This document shows positions 25,318-36,039 of a stretch of DNA of 48,591 nucleotides, piece after piece (the first letter of the stretch is position 1; each line of letters begins with the position of its first letter). This DNA is from Streptomyces panaciradicis (lineage in GTDB: Bacteria > Actinomycetota > Actinomycetes > Streptomycetales > Streptomycetaceae). The notes beneath the pieces are model-generated. The model saw nothing but the letters and a program-made list of their open reading frames with translations, made no database searches and had not been told where the DNA came from. The stretch is from NCBI RefSeq assembly GCF_023516615.1, contig NZ_JAMGBF010000110.1, forward strand, positions 1 through 48,591, written 5' to 3'. The translations under genes were made by a program, and so were the position numbers.

Positions 25318-26883
25318 TCACTGCTCGCGCACCGGAATCGACACGTACGACGGGTCGTCCGCCGGCGAGGAGAAGGTCAGCCGCGCGCCGGACGGGTTGT
25401 GCTCGATGTAGAGCGGGTCGACCGTGTCGACGACCAGGGCCAGCCGGTGCCCCGCCGGGACGTCGTAGGCCGTGGAGAACAGCTCCAGGTCCACGCCGAA
25501 CGGCTCGCCGGGCGTGCGGTCGTGGAAGGTGTACGGCGCGTTGCTGACCAGCTTGCCGAGGCCGAGCGGCCCCACGTCGTAGAGGTAGGCGACGAGGGTG
25601 CCGCTCTCCTCGGTCGGGGTGAGCGTGGTGTGCAGCTTCGCGGTGCCGCGCACCCGGCGGGCCGTGGCGTACTTCTCCGACTGCCACACGGCCGCCCAGC
25701 GGCGGGGGAGCAGCGGGATGGCGGCCATGGGCGGCACCTGGGCCACCTGGTCGAGGATGCTGGACAGGAAGACGATCCCGCCGTCCGCCCCGGAGTCGAC
25801 GTTGGTGTGGATCGTCGTGGTGCCGCCGAGCGCGATCTTCTGCCGGTCCGCGCCCACCGACTTCCAGTCCGGGTACCCCTCGTAGCCGCCTGCGGAGCGG
25901 GGCTTGAGCTGGACCGGCGCCTCGCGGTCGATGCCGTTGTCCGTGCCCTTGAGGTAGTGGTCGAACCAGCGCTCGGTGTCCGTCCAGACGTCGTTGGGCA
26001 GGCCGAACAGCCCGGTCAGCTCGGCGGTCGCGTGGTCGCCGGGGCGGAACTCCAGGCGCTTGGGGACGGTCAGCTTCTCGTAGAAGTCGGCGTACTGGTT
26101 GGCCGGGAAGACGGTGTCGCCCCAGGCGTTGGCCATCAGGACGGCGGCGCCGTTCTTGTTCAGCTGGTCCACGTAGGTAGCGGCTGAACGTTTCTTCCCC
26201 CAGTCGATCAGGTCCTGTTCCTTGGCGAGGTTGGAGGCGTAGAAGTCGTCGAAGACCTGCCGGACCTCGGGGTCCTGGCGGCCGGTGACCACGCTCACGC
26301 CGTCCAGCAGGGCGGCTGCCTCGACGTGCTGGGTGCGGCCGGAGTAGATCGAGCCGATCAGGTCCGCCCAGCCGCTCAGTGAGGCGACCGCCTTGATCCG
26401 CTTGTCGTGCGCGGCGGCGAGCAGGCTGATCCCGGCGCCGTAGGAGACCCCGCCCATGCCGATGTGGGCCGCGTCGGCCGGGGTGTTGGCGAGCGCCCAG
26501 TCGATGACCTTGGAGGCGTCGGCCGTGTCCTGCGGGCCGGCCACCTCCACCTGTCCGCCGGACTGCCAGAAGCCGCGCACGTTGTAACCGACCACCACAT
26601 AACCGGAGTCGGCGAGTCTCTGCGCCTGGACGAGGTACTCGACCTGGGGGAAGCCCCAGCTCGTGGGGAGCACGATCAGCGGGTAGCGGCGCGTGCCGTC
26701 GGCGCCCGCCGGCAGCGTGACGTTCGCCTTCAGGACCGTACCGCCGTCACCGGTGATGTCGACGAAGCGGACGGCGCTCGTCGCCTGGGCGGCCGGGGCG
26801 AACCCGAGGACGCCACCGGCGATCAACGACGCCGAGACGGCGCCCACGGCGGTCGTGCGCAGGGCCCTGCGATGGTGTCCCAC
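25318..26883 (-). CDS. Secreted CocE/NonD (PepX-type) hydrolase
   Basis: A 521-residue secreted serine hydrolase. It has a signal peptide with basic start, hydrophobic core and a predicted cut after AQA near residue 35. The alpha/beta hydrolase domain carries the nucleophile motif GGVSYGAG and the upstream VGYNVRGFWQSGG segment, with a catalytic-acid region at NAWGDTVFP and a histidine at PGDHATAEL. The C-terminal third is the jelly-roll domain of X-Pro dipeptidyl-peptidase-like proteins (VAYLYDVGPLG, PAGHRLALVVDTVDPLY). The start is GTG 26883, with GAGGA 7 nt upstream. Role: probable extracellular peptide or ester cleavage. Its promoter region holds two inverted repeats. Confidence 0.92.
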   Translation of the reverse strand: MGHHRRALRTTAVGAVSASLIAGGVLGFAPAAQATSAVRFVDITGDGGTVLKANVTLPAGADGTRRYPLIVLPTSWGFPQVEYLVQAQRLADSGYVVVGYNVRGFWQSGGQVEVAGPQDTADASKVIDWALANTPADAAHIGMGGVSYGAGISLLAAAHDKRIKAVASLSGWADLIGSIYSGRTQHVEAAALLDGVSVVTGRQDPEVRQVFDDFYASNLAKEQDLIDWGKKRSAATYVDQLNKNGAAVLMANAWGDTVFPANQYADFYEKLTVPKRLEFRPGDHATAELTGLFGLPNDVWTDTERWFDHYLKGTDNGIDREAPVQLKPRSAGGYEGYPDWKSVGADRQKIALGGTTTIHTNVDSGADGGIVFLSSILDQVAQVPPMAAIPLLPRRWAAVWQSEKYATARRVRGTAKLHTTLTPTEESGTLVAYLYDVGPLGLGKLVSNAPYTFHDRTPGEPFGVDLELFSTAYDVPAGHRLALVVDTVDPLYIEHNPSGARLTFSSPADDPSYVSIPVREQ

Positions 26884-26898
26884 GGGTCACTCCTCACT

Positions 26899-26931
26899 TG
26901 GTCAGAGCAAAGTGACCAGACGGTAACCGTC
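26899..26931. promoter_or_regulatory. Two adjacent inverted repeats upstream of the CocE-like gene
   Basis: TGGTCA (26899-26904) and TGACCA (26913-26918) form a 6-bp repeat with 8-nt spacer. GACGGTAACCGTC (26919-26931) is a 13-bp palindrome immediately next to it. Several GTAAC words follow in 26940-26975. This is a plausible operator region, possibly for a TetR-type regulator; none is encoded nearby. Confidence 0.4.
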
Positions 26932-26998
26932 GCTCACTACCCGAAGTAACCCGTCGGTAAGTTACGTGCCAGTAACGATTGTTGGCGTGTGAATCAGT

Positions 26999-27760
26999 TC
27001 AGGACGAGCGGTGGGAGGTGCGTGGAGCCGGCGTCGCCGCCGGCGCGGCCGGCAGGGGGGCCTGTGCCGAGCGCGTCACATCGGCGACCAGCTCCACCAC
27101 ATCGGGGCCGTACGCCTGGGAGTTGACGACCTTGAGCAGGAGCACGAAGGACTTGTTGCCGTACTTGCGCGCCAACTGCTCGTGATGGCGGGCGAGATAG
27201 CGCGTCGCCGCCTGGTTGGTGATCGCCCGCTGGCCGCAGAAGAGGAACACCGGACGTGACTGCCCCGTGGTGATCCGGGCCAGCAGAACGTACTCGGTGA
27301 TGCCGGAATCCAGCCGGTAGCGCTCGCTCCCGATCTGGAACGCGCCCCGGTCCGGGCCCGGTTCGGGATCGATGTTGACGCGCACACCCGGCAGCATGGC
27401 CGACATGTGCGCGAGCATCCGCCGGTTCGACCCCGGCCCGCCCACACAGAACTCGGTCCGCTCGCCGAAGCCCTGCTGTGCCGCGTCCTGGGTGACGACC
27501 TGCGCGTTCGCCCCGCAGTCCTTGATGAGCGCGGACAGCTCCAGCAGGGCGAACACGTCGTACCGGTGCACCGCCAGATCCGGGCTGCCCGCGTCCCGGT
27601 TCACCACCAGCAGCGTCTCGGAGTTGTCCGGCAGCCCGAAGAACGCCTGCTTGCGGCGGAGTCTGCGCTTCCACAGGTAGGTGCGGGCGAGCCAGCCGAG
27701 CGCGGCGCTGATACCCGCCGCGACCACTCCCAGGACGATATTGCGCACGTCGTCATTCAT
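26999..27760 (-). CDS. Membrane-anchored hypothetical protein
   Basis: A 253-residue protein with one N-terminal transmembrane helix (about residues 6-26, NIVLGVVAAGISAALGWLAR) followed by a basic WKRRLRRK stop-transfer, so the body is probably cytoplasmic. The body has mixed alpha/beta character (ETLLVVNRDAGSPDLAVHRYD, SRPVFLFCGQRAITNQAATRYL), and the C-terminus is a proline-alanine tail. I do not recognise a characterised family. The start ATG 27760 has a -10-like TAGCAT (27769-27774) 8 nt upstream, so it may be nearly leaderless. It is divergent from ggt. Confidence 0.8.
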   Translation of the reverse strand: MNDDVRNIVLGVVAAGISAALGWLARTYLWKRRLRRKQAFFGLPDNSETLLVVNRDAGSPDLAVHRYDVFALLELSALIKDCGANAQVVTQDAAQQGFGERTEFCVGGPGSNRRMLAHMSAMLPGVRVNIDPEPGPDRGAFQIGSERYRLDSGITEYVLLARITTGQSRPVFLFCGQRAITNQAATRYLARHHEQLARKYGNKSFVLLLKVVNSQAYGPDVVELVADVTRSAQAPLPAAPAATPAPRTSHRSS

Positions 27761-27818
27761 GGGCGCGCATGCTAGCGGGCCCGCGCAAACCCGTGTTCGA
27801 GGGCCGGGCCACGCCTTC

Positions 27819-27847
27819 CTGACGTGGCCATGAGGATGGCATAGGCT
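27819..27847 (+). promoter_or_regulatory. Predicted ggt promoter
   Basis: The -35 CTGACG (27819-27824) and -10 TAGGCT (27842-27847) are 17 nt apart, close to the housekeeping sigma consensus. A strong GGAGG follows at 27869-27873, just ahead of the ggt start. Confidence 0.5.
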
Positions 27848-27876
27848 GCCCGGACGGCCCTTCACTGGAGGTACGG

Positions 27877-29679
27877 ATGCGTCGCCCTGTCGCGAGAAAA
27901 CTGTCGGTCCTGGCGATCTCGGCCGCCGTGGTGTCGGTGGGGGCGGCGGCGCCGCCCACGGACGCGACGAGGGGCACTCCCGCGAAAGTCCCGGTCGCCG
28001 TCGGCTACGGGGGAGCGGTCGCGAGCGTCGACGCGGACGCCTCCGCGGCCGGCATCGAGGTCCTGCGCAAGGGCGGCAACGCCGTCGACGCGGCCGTCGC
28101 CACCGCCGCCGCGCTCGGCGTCACCGAGCCCTACTCCTCCGGCATCGGAGGCGGCGGCTACTTCGTCTACTACGACGCCAAGTCCCGCACCGTGCACACC
28201 ATCGACGGCCGCGAGACCGCCCCGCTGACCGCCGGCTCCGACCTCTTCCTCGAGAACGGCAAGCCGCTCGCCTTCGCCGACGCCGTCAGCAGCGGCCTGA
28301 GCGTCGGCACGCCGGGCACGCCCGCCACCTGGCAGACGGCGCTGGACAAGTGGGGCAGCAGAAGACTCGGCACGGTGCTCAAGCCCGCCGAGCGGATCGC
28401 CCGCGACGGCTTCGTCGTCGACGACACCTTCCGCTCCCAGACCGCCGCCAACGAGACCCGCTTCCGGTACTTCCCGGACACGGCGAAGCTGTTCCTGCCG
28501 GGCGGGCAGCTGCCGGTGGTCGGCTCCACCTTCAAGAACCCCGAACTCGCCCGGACCTATCGGGAGCTGGGCAGGAAGGGTGTCGGCGCGATCTACCACG
28601 GCGGCCTCGGGCAGGACATCGTGAACACGGTCGAGAAGCCCCCGGTCGACCCGGCCTCGGGCTGGAACGCGCGCCCGGGCAAGCTCACCGAGAAGGACCT
28701 CGCGGCCTACGGCGCCAAGCTCCAGGCGCCCACCGAGACGGCGTACCGCGGCCTGAAGGTGTACTCGATCGCGCCCTCGTCCTCGGGCGGCACCACGGTC
28801 GGCGAGGCCCTCAACATCCTGGAGAACACCGACCTTTCGAAGGCCGGTGAGGTCCAGTACCTGCACCACTACATCGAGGCCAGCCGGATCGCGTTCGCCG
28901 ACCGCGGGCGCTGGGTCGGCGACCCCGCCTTCGAGGACGTACCGACGAAGGAGCTGCTGTCGCAGAAGTACGCCGACTCGCGGGCGTGCCTCATCAAGGA
29001 CGACGCGGTGCTGACCAGTCCCGTGGCGCCCGGCGACCCCCGGCACCCCGCCGCCTGCGGCGCGGGCGGCACGGCGGCCCCGACGACGTACGAGGGCGAG
29101 AACACCACGCACCTGACGGTGGCCGACAAGTGGGGCGACGTCGTGTCCTACACGCTGACCATCGAGCAGACCGGCGGCAGCGGGATCACCGTGCCCGGAC
29201 GGGGGTTCCTGCTCAACAACGAGCTGACGGACTTCTCCTTCGCCCCGGCCAACCCCGCCGTGCACGACCCGAACCTGCCCGGTCCCGGCAAGCGCCCGCG
29301 GTCGTCGATCTCCCCGACGATCGTCCTCGACCGGCACAACACACCCGTGGTGGCGGTGGGTTCACCGGGCGGGGCGACCATCATCACCACCGTGCTGCAG
29401 GTGCTGACCGAGTTCCTCGACCGTCACCTGCCGCTGGTCGACGCGATCGCCGCGCCGCGCGCCAGCCAGCGCAATGCCGCCAAGACGGAACTCGAACCCG
29501 GCCTGTACAACAGCGACTTGAGGACCAGGCTGGAGGCCATCGGGCACTCGTTCTCGCTCAACCCCGAGATCGGGGCCGCCACCGGCGTGCAGCGGCTGCC
29601 CGGCGGCAAGTGGCTGGCCGCCGCCGAGACCGTACGACGGGGCGGGGGATCGGCCCAGGTGGTGGACCCGGTCCGGTAG
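27877..29679 (+). CDS. ggt: Gamma-glutamyltransferase
   Basis: A 600-residue secreted Ntn-hydrolase that cleaves gamma-glutamyl bonds such as in glutathione. The N-terminal signal peptide is followed by the large-subunit motifs GGNAVDAAVATAAALGV and SSGIGGGGYFVYYD with the substrate-binding arginine in DGRETAP. The autocatalytic cut precedes Thr410 in ENTTHLTV, generating the small subunit, whose GSPGG motif follows at SPGGATIITT. All key residues appear intact. Streptomycetes lack glutathione but use other gamma-glutamyl compounds, so the natural substrate is open. It converges on the clpC-like gene across a strong hairpin. Confidence 0.95.
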   Translation: MRRPVARKLSVLAISAAVVSVGAAAPPTDATRGTPAKVPVAVGYGGAVASVDADASAAGIEVLRKGGNAVDAAVATAAALGVTEPYSSGIGGGGYFVYYDAKSRTVHTIDGRETAPLTAGSDLFLENGKPLAFADAVSSGLSVGTPGTPATWQTALDKWGSRRLGTVLKPAERIARDGFVVDDTFRSQTAANETRFRYFPDTAKLFLPGGQLPVVGSTFKNPELARTYRELGRKGVGAIYHGGLGQDIVNTVEKPPVDPASGWNARPGKLTEKDLAAYGAKLQAPTETAYRGLKVYSIAPSSSGGTTVGEALNILENTDLSKAGEVQYLHHYIEASRIAFADRGRWVGDPAFEDVPTKELLSQKYADSRACLIKDDAVLTSPVAPGDPRHPAACGAGGTAAPTTYEGENTTHLTVADKWGDVVSYTLTIEQTGGSGITVPGRGFLLNNELTDFSFAPANPAVHDPNLPGPGKRPRSSISPTIVLDRHNTPVVAVGSPGGATIITTVLQVLTEFLDRHLPLVDAIAAPRASQRNAAKTELEPGLYNSDLRTRLEAIGHSFSLNPEIGAATGVQRLPGGKWLAAAETVRRGGGSAQVVDPVR

Positions 29680-29690
29680 CTCTCTACGGG

Positions 29691-29723
29691 GGGCGCGGGG
29701 ACCGGTCGCCCGGCCCCGCGCCC
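29691..29723. terminator. Bidirectional terminator between ggt and the clpC-like gene
   Basis: A perfect 10-bp stem GGGCGCGGGG (29691-29700) and CCCCGCGCCC (29714-29723) with a 13-nt loop lies between two convergent genes and abuts the clpC-like stop codon. Confidence 0.7.
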
Positions 29724-32252
<2,529 letters not shown>

Positions 32253-32877
32253 GAGCGTTCGTTCCGTTCCGGCGTCCCGGCGCCTGGCGGGACGCGCTCG
32301 CTGATCGACGTGCCGGTCCACGCGGGTGCCCCTGCAGGGCCCGGTTACACCACCTTGGCACGGCCCCCGGGAGGGGGCACGTCCAGCGGGTCCGGGGGTG
32401 CGTTCGGGGGTGCGTCTGGGGGGGGGAGAGGGGGGCGGCCGGCGCACGGTCGGGGGCAAGGTGGCGGGTCCGCGGTGGCCCGCGGTGCATCGGCGGGGCC
32501 CGGCGGGTTCCGCACGGGCCCGGCAAGGGTTCCGAGGCGGTCCGGCGGTGCGCCGGCTGGGTCGGGCGGACGTGCGGCGGTGGTGCCGGGCAGGTGTGCG
32601 GTGGTGGTGCCGCGGCGGACCCGCACCGGCCCTGGACCCGCACCGGCCCTGGACCCACACCGGCCCGGCAGCCCCTCGGCGGTTCGTCGGGCGGGGCGAC
32701 GTCGCACGCGACCGGCACGGTCTGCCGGGAGGGCCGCTGCGGCATCGGCGCGGGCGGCCAGTCGAGGGCGTCGGGTCGGCGCAGGGCCGGGCGGTCGGTC
32801 GGGGGCGCGGGGCGGCACAGGGCCGGGCGGTCAGTCGAGGGCGTCGCCGGTCGGCACGGGCCCGGCCCCCGGGTGAC
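32253..32877. other. 625-bp repeat-rich non-coding stretch
   Basis: The sequence has strong strand bias (G-rich on plus) and no frame with convincing protein character. It contains a near-uninterrupted run of ten G residues near 32411, a 17-bp tandem repeat at 32617-32667, and duplicated words such as CAGTCGAGGGCGTCG near 32762 and 32833. The promoter of the clpC-like gene must lie at the left end. No RNA gene is recognised. Confidence 0.6.
32617..32667. repeat. Three tandem 17-bp repeats
   Basis: The unit GGACCCGCACCGGCCCT occurs at 32617-32633 and 32634-32650 perfectly and at 32651-32667 with two changes. It lies in the non-coding region between the clpC-like gene and the methionine aminopeptidase gene. 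Confidence 0.85.
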
Positions 32878-33645
32878 TCACCGCGCGCTCAGGATCCGCG
32901 GTCCGTCGTCGGTGATCGCCACCGTGTGCTCCACGTGGGCCGCGCGGGAGCCGTCGTTCGTGCGCAGGGTCCAGCCGTCCGGGGCCTCGTGGTAGCCGTC
33001 CCGGCCGCTCGCGATGAGCATCGGCTCGATGGCGAGGGCCATGCCGTGGCGCAGCGGGAAGCCGCGGCCCGGGCGGCCCTCGTTGGGCACCGAGGGGTCC
33101 TCGTGCATCCGGCGGCCGATGCCGTGTCCCCCGAACCCCTGCGGGACGCCGTATCCGGCGTCCCGGCACACCGTGCCGATCGCGTGCGCGATGTCGCCGG
33201 TGCGGTTGCCGACCACCGCCGCCTCGATGCCGGCCGCCAGCGCCCGCTCCGCCGTCTCGATCAGTCGTACGTCGGCCGGGCGCGGCTCGCCCACGACGAA
33301 ACTGATCGCCGAGTCGCTGGCCCAGCCGTCCAGTTCGGCCCCGCAGTCGATGGAGACGAGATCGCCGTCGCGCAGCCGGTAGCCGGTCGGGATGCCGTGC
33401 ACGATCGCGTCGTTCACCGAGGCGCAGATGACCGCCGGGAAGGGGACCGGGGCGAAGGAGGGACGGTAGCCGAGGAAGGGGGAGGAGGCGCCGGCCTCCC
33501 GCAGCACCCCGCGGGCCACCTCGTCCAGTTCCAGCAGTGAGACGCCCACGTCCGCGGCCTGCCGTACGGCCGTCAGGGTCCGGCCGAGCACCTGGCCCGC
33601 CGCGTGCATCGCGTCGATCGATGTGTCTGTCTTGAGCTCCACCAT
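32878..33645 (-). CDS. map: Methionine aminopeptidase, type I
   Basis: A 255-residue cytosolic metallopeptidase removing N-terminal methionine. Its metal ligands are visible: Asp in SIDCGAEL, Asp in ASDSAISF, His in GGHGIGRRMHEDP, Glu in AIEPMLI, and Glu in HVEHTVAI. There is no zinc-finger or SH3-binding N-terminal extension. Streptomycetes carry more than one map gene; this copy is next to an XRE regulator rather than the ribosomal-protein cluster, so it is probably a paralogue. The start ATG 33645 has -10 TATAGT (33653-33658) 7 nt upstream, indicating a leaderless mRNA. Confidence 0.93.
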   Translation of the reverse strand: MVELKTDTSIDAMHAAGQVLGRTLTAVRQAADVGVSLLELDEVARGVLREAGASSPFLGYRPSFAPVPFPAVICASVNDAIVHGIPTGYRLRDGDLVSIDCGAELDGWASDSAISFVVGEPRPADVRLIETAERALAAGIEAAVVGNRTGDIAHAIGTVCRDAGYGVPQGFGGHGIGRRMHEDPSVPNEGRPGRGFPLRHGMALAIEPMLIASGRDGYHEAPDGWTLRTNDGSRAAHVEHTVAITDDGPRILSAR

Positions 33646-33652
33646 GCCAATT

Positions 33653-33696
33653 ACTATACCGGCTTACTCGACCGGCTAGAAATGCGGGATTAGAAT
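33653..33696. promoter_or_regulatory. Divergent leaderless promoters with direct repeat
   Basis: For the plus-strand XRE gene, -35 TCGACC (33668-33673) and -10 TAGAAT (33691-33696) are 17 nt apart and the -10 ends 6 nt before the ATG. For map on the minus strand, -10 TATAGT (33653-33658) ends 7 nt before its ATG. The ACCGGCT direct repeat at 33658-33664 and 33671-33677 lies between and overlaps both promoters, so one bound protein could control both genes. Confidence 0.6.
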
Positions 33697-33702
33697 GACG
33701 GC

Positions 33703-33954
33703 ATGGTGCGCACCCCTCTCACCCCCGAAGAGCGCGAACGCGGCGAGCGTCTCGGGCGCCTGCTCCGCGACGCCCGCGGCGGCCGCAGCATGACGGACGT
33801 CGCCGCGGCGGCGGGGATCTCCGCGGAGACCCTCCGCAAGATCGAGACGGGGCGGGCGCCGACACCGGCGTTCTTCACCGTCGCCGCGCTCGCCCGGACC
33901 CTCGGCCTGTCGATGGACGACCTCGTCACCCAGTGCGCCCTGCTGCCCGTGTGA
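33703..33954 (+). CDS. Small XRE-family transcriptional regulator
   Basis: An 83-residue protein consisting almost entirely of a helix-turn-helix of the Cro/C1 type: RLLRDARGGRSMTDVAAAAGISAETLRKIETGRAPTP is the core, split here into RSMTDVAAAAGISAETLRK and the following GRAPTPAFF. No ligand-binding domain is present. It is divergent from map across 57 bp and probably controls itself and map through the ACCGGCT repeats; that is inference. Its start ATG 33703 has no ribosome-binding site and is preceded by a well-placed -10, so translation is likely leaderless. Confidence 0.9.
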   Translation: MVRTPLTPEERERGERLGRLLRDARGGRSMTDVAAAAGISAETLRKIETGRAPTPAFFTVAALARTLGLSMDDLVTQCALLPV

Positions 33955-34023
33955 CGCTCATCGGTCAAGATCCCGTAATGAGTTCTCCGCGCGCCGCCTG
34001 CAAACTGTCCGTAGCACCGCCGT

Positions 34024-34063
34024 AACACAACTGGTGTTGCCTACGGAACCGGAGTGCTCCGGT
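34024..34063 (+). promoter_or_regulatory. Two palindromes in the leader of the gene at 34081
   Basis: AACAC-AACTG-GTGTT (34024-34038) and ACCGGAGTGCTCCGGT (34048-34063, 7-bp arms) stand close together, 18 bp before the start codon. They are either operators or RNA hairpins. Confidence 0.45.
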
Positions 34064-34080
34064 CTGGCGGGAGTTGGGCG

Positions 34081-35835
34081 ATGGCTGTGGATCAACTCCC
34101 GGGACGGGTGCGGGAGTTCGCGAACTACCTGAACGGCCTGCTGGCGCGTCTGGACCAGCGTGGCGGCTGGTGCGCGGTGTTCTGGCAGCGCGATCCCGAC
34201 GGGATGCACGCCTGTCTCGACGGGCGCGAGGTGCCGCCGTGGGACGTGGTGGAGGCGCTGCTGCACGACCTCGCGGCGGCGCTCGGCCCCGGCGCCGCCG
34301 CCCCGGAACAGGAGCGGGCCCGCGCGCTGCACGCCGCCGCGCTCACCGCGTACGACGCCCGCCCCGGCGGCCGGGACGCCTTGAGTGACCGGCTCGACGT
34401 GATGCTCCGCGAACAGCGCTACGCCGCCGAACGGCAGGCGCAGCTGAGCCGTCTGCTCACCTCCGCCGCCACCCGTCAGGAGGCCGACGCCCTCCGCCTC
34501 GACCTTGCCTGGGCCCGCGACGACCACGTCCGCGCCACCGCCCGGTGCGCCGAACTCCGCGCCCGCATGGCCGAGTCGGACCGGCGCGCGACGGGGGAGC
34601 GGGCGTCGGCCGTCCGCCGCGGACCCCTCGCGCCCAGCGCGCCGTACCGCATCGACGGCCCTTCCCGTCGCGACGCCGCACCCTCCGGCGAAGCCTGGAC
34701 GGACGGAGGGGGCGACCGGCCCGCCGCCTCCCCGCGAGAACGTGGGTCGTACGGCTCCGGGGGAGCGGGTACCGGGCACGGCCCGCAGAGCGGCCCGCAC
34801 CTCACCCGGACCGCTCGCCCGGACTCGGTCCCTCGCGCCGCCGCCCCGGCCTCACACGGCCCGCACGCCCCCGATGCCGGCCTCCGGGCCGCGGCCCCGG
34901 CGCCCGACCCGCGCGAACAGCGCGACCCGCACGCTGCGCGACCCGGAAGCCCGGGGCCCGCCCGCACCGGCTCCACCTCCTTCGAAACCTCCGCCCCCGA
35001 ACCCTCCGCCCCCGAACCCTCCGTCCTCGAAGCCCCCTCCGCCCAGCCCTCCTCCCCCCAGCCCCCCACCCCTGATTCCGACGCCCCGGACGTCCCCGCT
35101 CCCAAGCAGCGCAAGCGCCGTCGTGGGAGTGCTCGGTTCGCCGGGATGGGGGAGGAGGTCGCGCCCGTCGTCGCCCCGCCGGCCGGCATACCCGCCGTCG
35201 CCGACCCCGCCGCCACCGGGGGCCGTACCCCGCGCGGAGCGCGGTTCGCCGGGGCCGCCGAGGCCCCCGAGCGGCAGCCGGAGCCCGAGACGGAGCCGCT
35301 GGACACGGCGGGGCCGCGGGAGGTGGCGGAGGCCGTCGGCAGGCTGGTGCGGCTGCGGGCCGAAGGGCGCAGCGGCGACGCGCACGCGCTGCTCGTCGAG
35401 GTCGCCCACTGGCCCGCCGCCCGGTTCCCGCTGCTCGCCGCGGAGCTGCAGGACGCGGGACTCGGCTTCGACTGGGCGACCCTGCTGTGGGAGGCCGCCT
35501 CACTGCCCGCCGACCGGCTGGTCGCGGCGGCGGACGCGCTGGTCGCGGCCGGGCGCGCGGCCGACGCGGAGCAGATCCTGCGGCAGGGCGTCGTACGGCC
35601 GGCCACGGAGATCGGGCAGGCCGTGCTGGGGCTGGCGGCCGCGGGGCGCCGGCGCGAGGTGGGCGCGCTGCTGGACGCCTACGTCCGCGTCCGCACCCCC
35701 GAGGAGGCGGCCCGCAGCGCGGAAGCCGACCCGGGCACCCTCGTACCGCTTCTGCTGGAGGCCGCGCACGGTGTGTCGGAGGAGCGACACTGGGATCTGG
35801 TGCACGCCCTCCGGGTAGCCGGATTCACCGCCTGA
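34081..35835 (+). CDS. Large proline-rich hypothetical protein
   Basis: A 584-residue protein. Residues 1-150 form a helical domain (VREFANYLNGLLARLDQRGGW, PPWDVVEALLHDLAAALG) followed by a probable coiled coil rich in Arg, Glu and Ala (about 110-175). Residues 180-420 are low-complexity, proline, serine and alanine rich, including the repeat SAPEPSAPEPS. The C-terminal 160 residues are a helical-repeat-like domain (EVAEAVGRLVRLRAEGRSGDA, AADAEQILRQGV). There is no signal peptide. It starts at ATG 34081, with GGGAG about 9 nt upstream. Similar architectures are common in streptomycetes; the function is unknown. Confidence 0.78.
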   Translation: MAVDQLPGRVREFANYLNGLLARLDQRGGWCAVFWQRDPDGMHACLDGREVPPWDVVEALLHDLAAALGPGAAAPEQERARALHAAALTAYDARPGGRDALSDRLDVMLREQRYAAERQAQLSRLLTSAATRQEADALRLDLAWARDDHVRATARCAELRARMAESDRRATGERASAVRRGPLAPSAPYRIDGPSRRDAAPSGEAWTDGGGDRPAASPRERGSYGSGGAGTGHGPQSGPHLTRTARPDSVPRAAAPASHGPHAPDAGLRAAAPAPDPREQRDPHAARPGSPGPARTGSTSFETSAPEPSAPEPSVLEAPSAQPSSPQPPTPDSDAPDVPAPKQRKRRRGSARFAGMGEEVAPVVAPPAGIPAVADPAATGGRTPRGARFAGAAEAPERQPEPETEPLDTAGPREVAEAVGRLVRLRAEGRSGDAHALLVEVAHWPAARFPLLAAELQDAGLGFDWATLLWEAASLPADRLVAAADALVAAGRAADAEQILRQGVVRPATEIGQAVLGLAAAGRRREVGALLDAYVRVRTPEEAARSAEADPGTLVPLLLEAAHGVSEERHWDLVHALRVAGFTA

Positions 35836-35910
35836 CACCCGCCCGCCGACCTTCCGCGCGACCCCCGACATCCCTCTCCCACCGGCCTCTCCGATCACCC
35901 ACAGGAGTGC

Positions 35911-35918
35911 GAAACATG
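35911..35918 (+). promoter_or_regulatory. GAAACATG element upstream of the nitrilase operon
   Basis: The 8-mer GAAACATG also occurs twice upstream of the second nitrilase gene (39749-39756 and 39780-39787). In this GC-rich sequence an A-rich 8-mer recurring only near two related promoters suggests a regulator site, perhaps for the PucR protein. It also overlaps a 6-codon ORF (ATG 35915) preceded by AGGAG. Confidence 0.35.
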
Positions 35919-35980
35919 ATCGACACTGCGGGTTGACGGCGATGGTCTTGGCAAGGCCCTCCCGGAGGCTTACGTTCATC

Positions 35981-36010
35981 CCTCTACGGCCGTGTCTACG
36001 GGCGTAGAGG
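35981..36010. promoter_or_regulatory. Inverted repeat upstream of the first nitrilase gene
   Basis: CCTCTACG (35981-35988) and CGTAGAGG (36003-36010) are perfectly complementary with a 14-nt spacer, 30 bp before the start at 36040. It may be an operator or an mRNA hairpin. Confidence 0.45.
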
Positions 36011-36039
36011 CTCTGACGTCCCCGCCGAAGGAGCAGCTC

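Noticed and set aside
32253..32877. Small protein or HspR/ClgR operator upstream of the clpC-like gene
   Set aside because: No frame has convincing coding character, and neither the HAIR sequence nor the ClgR motif was found by eye.
35915..35935. Six-codon leader ORF (MIDTAG) with AGGAG upstream of the nitrilase operon
   Set aside because: Too short to separate from chance, and no run of regulatory codons; noted only because it overlaps GAAACATG.
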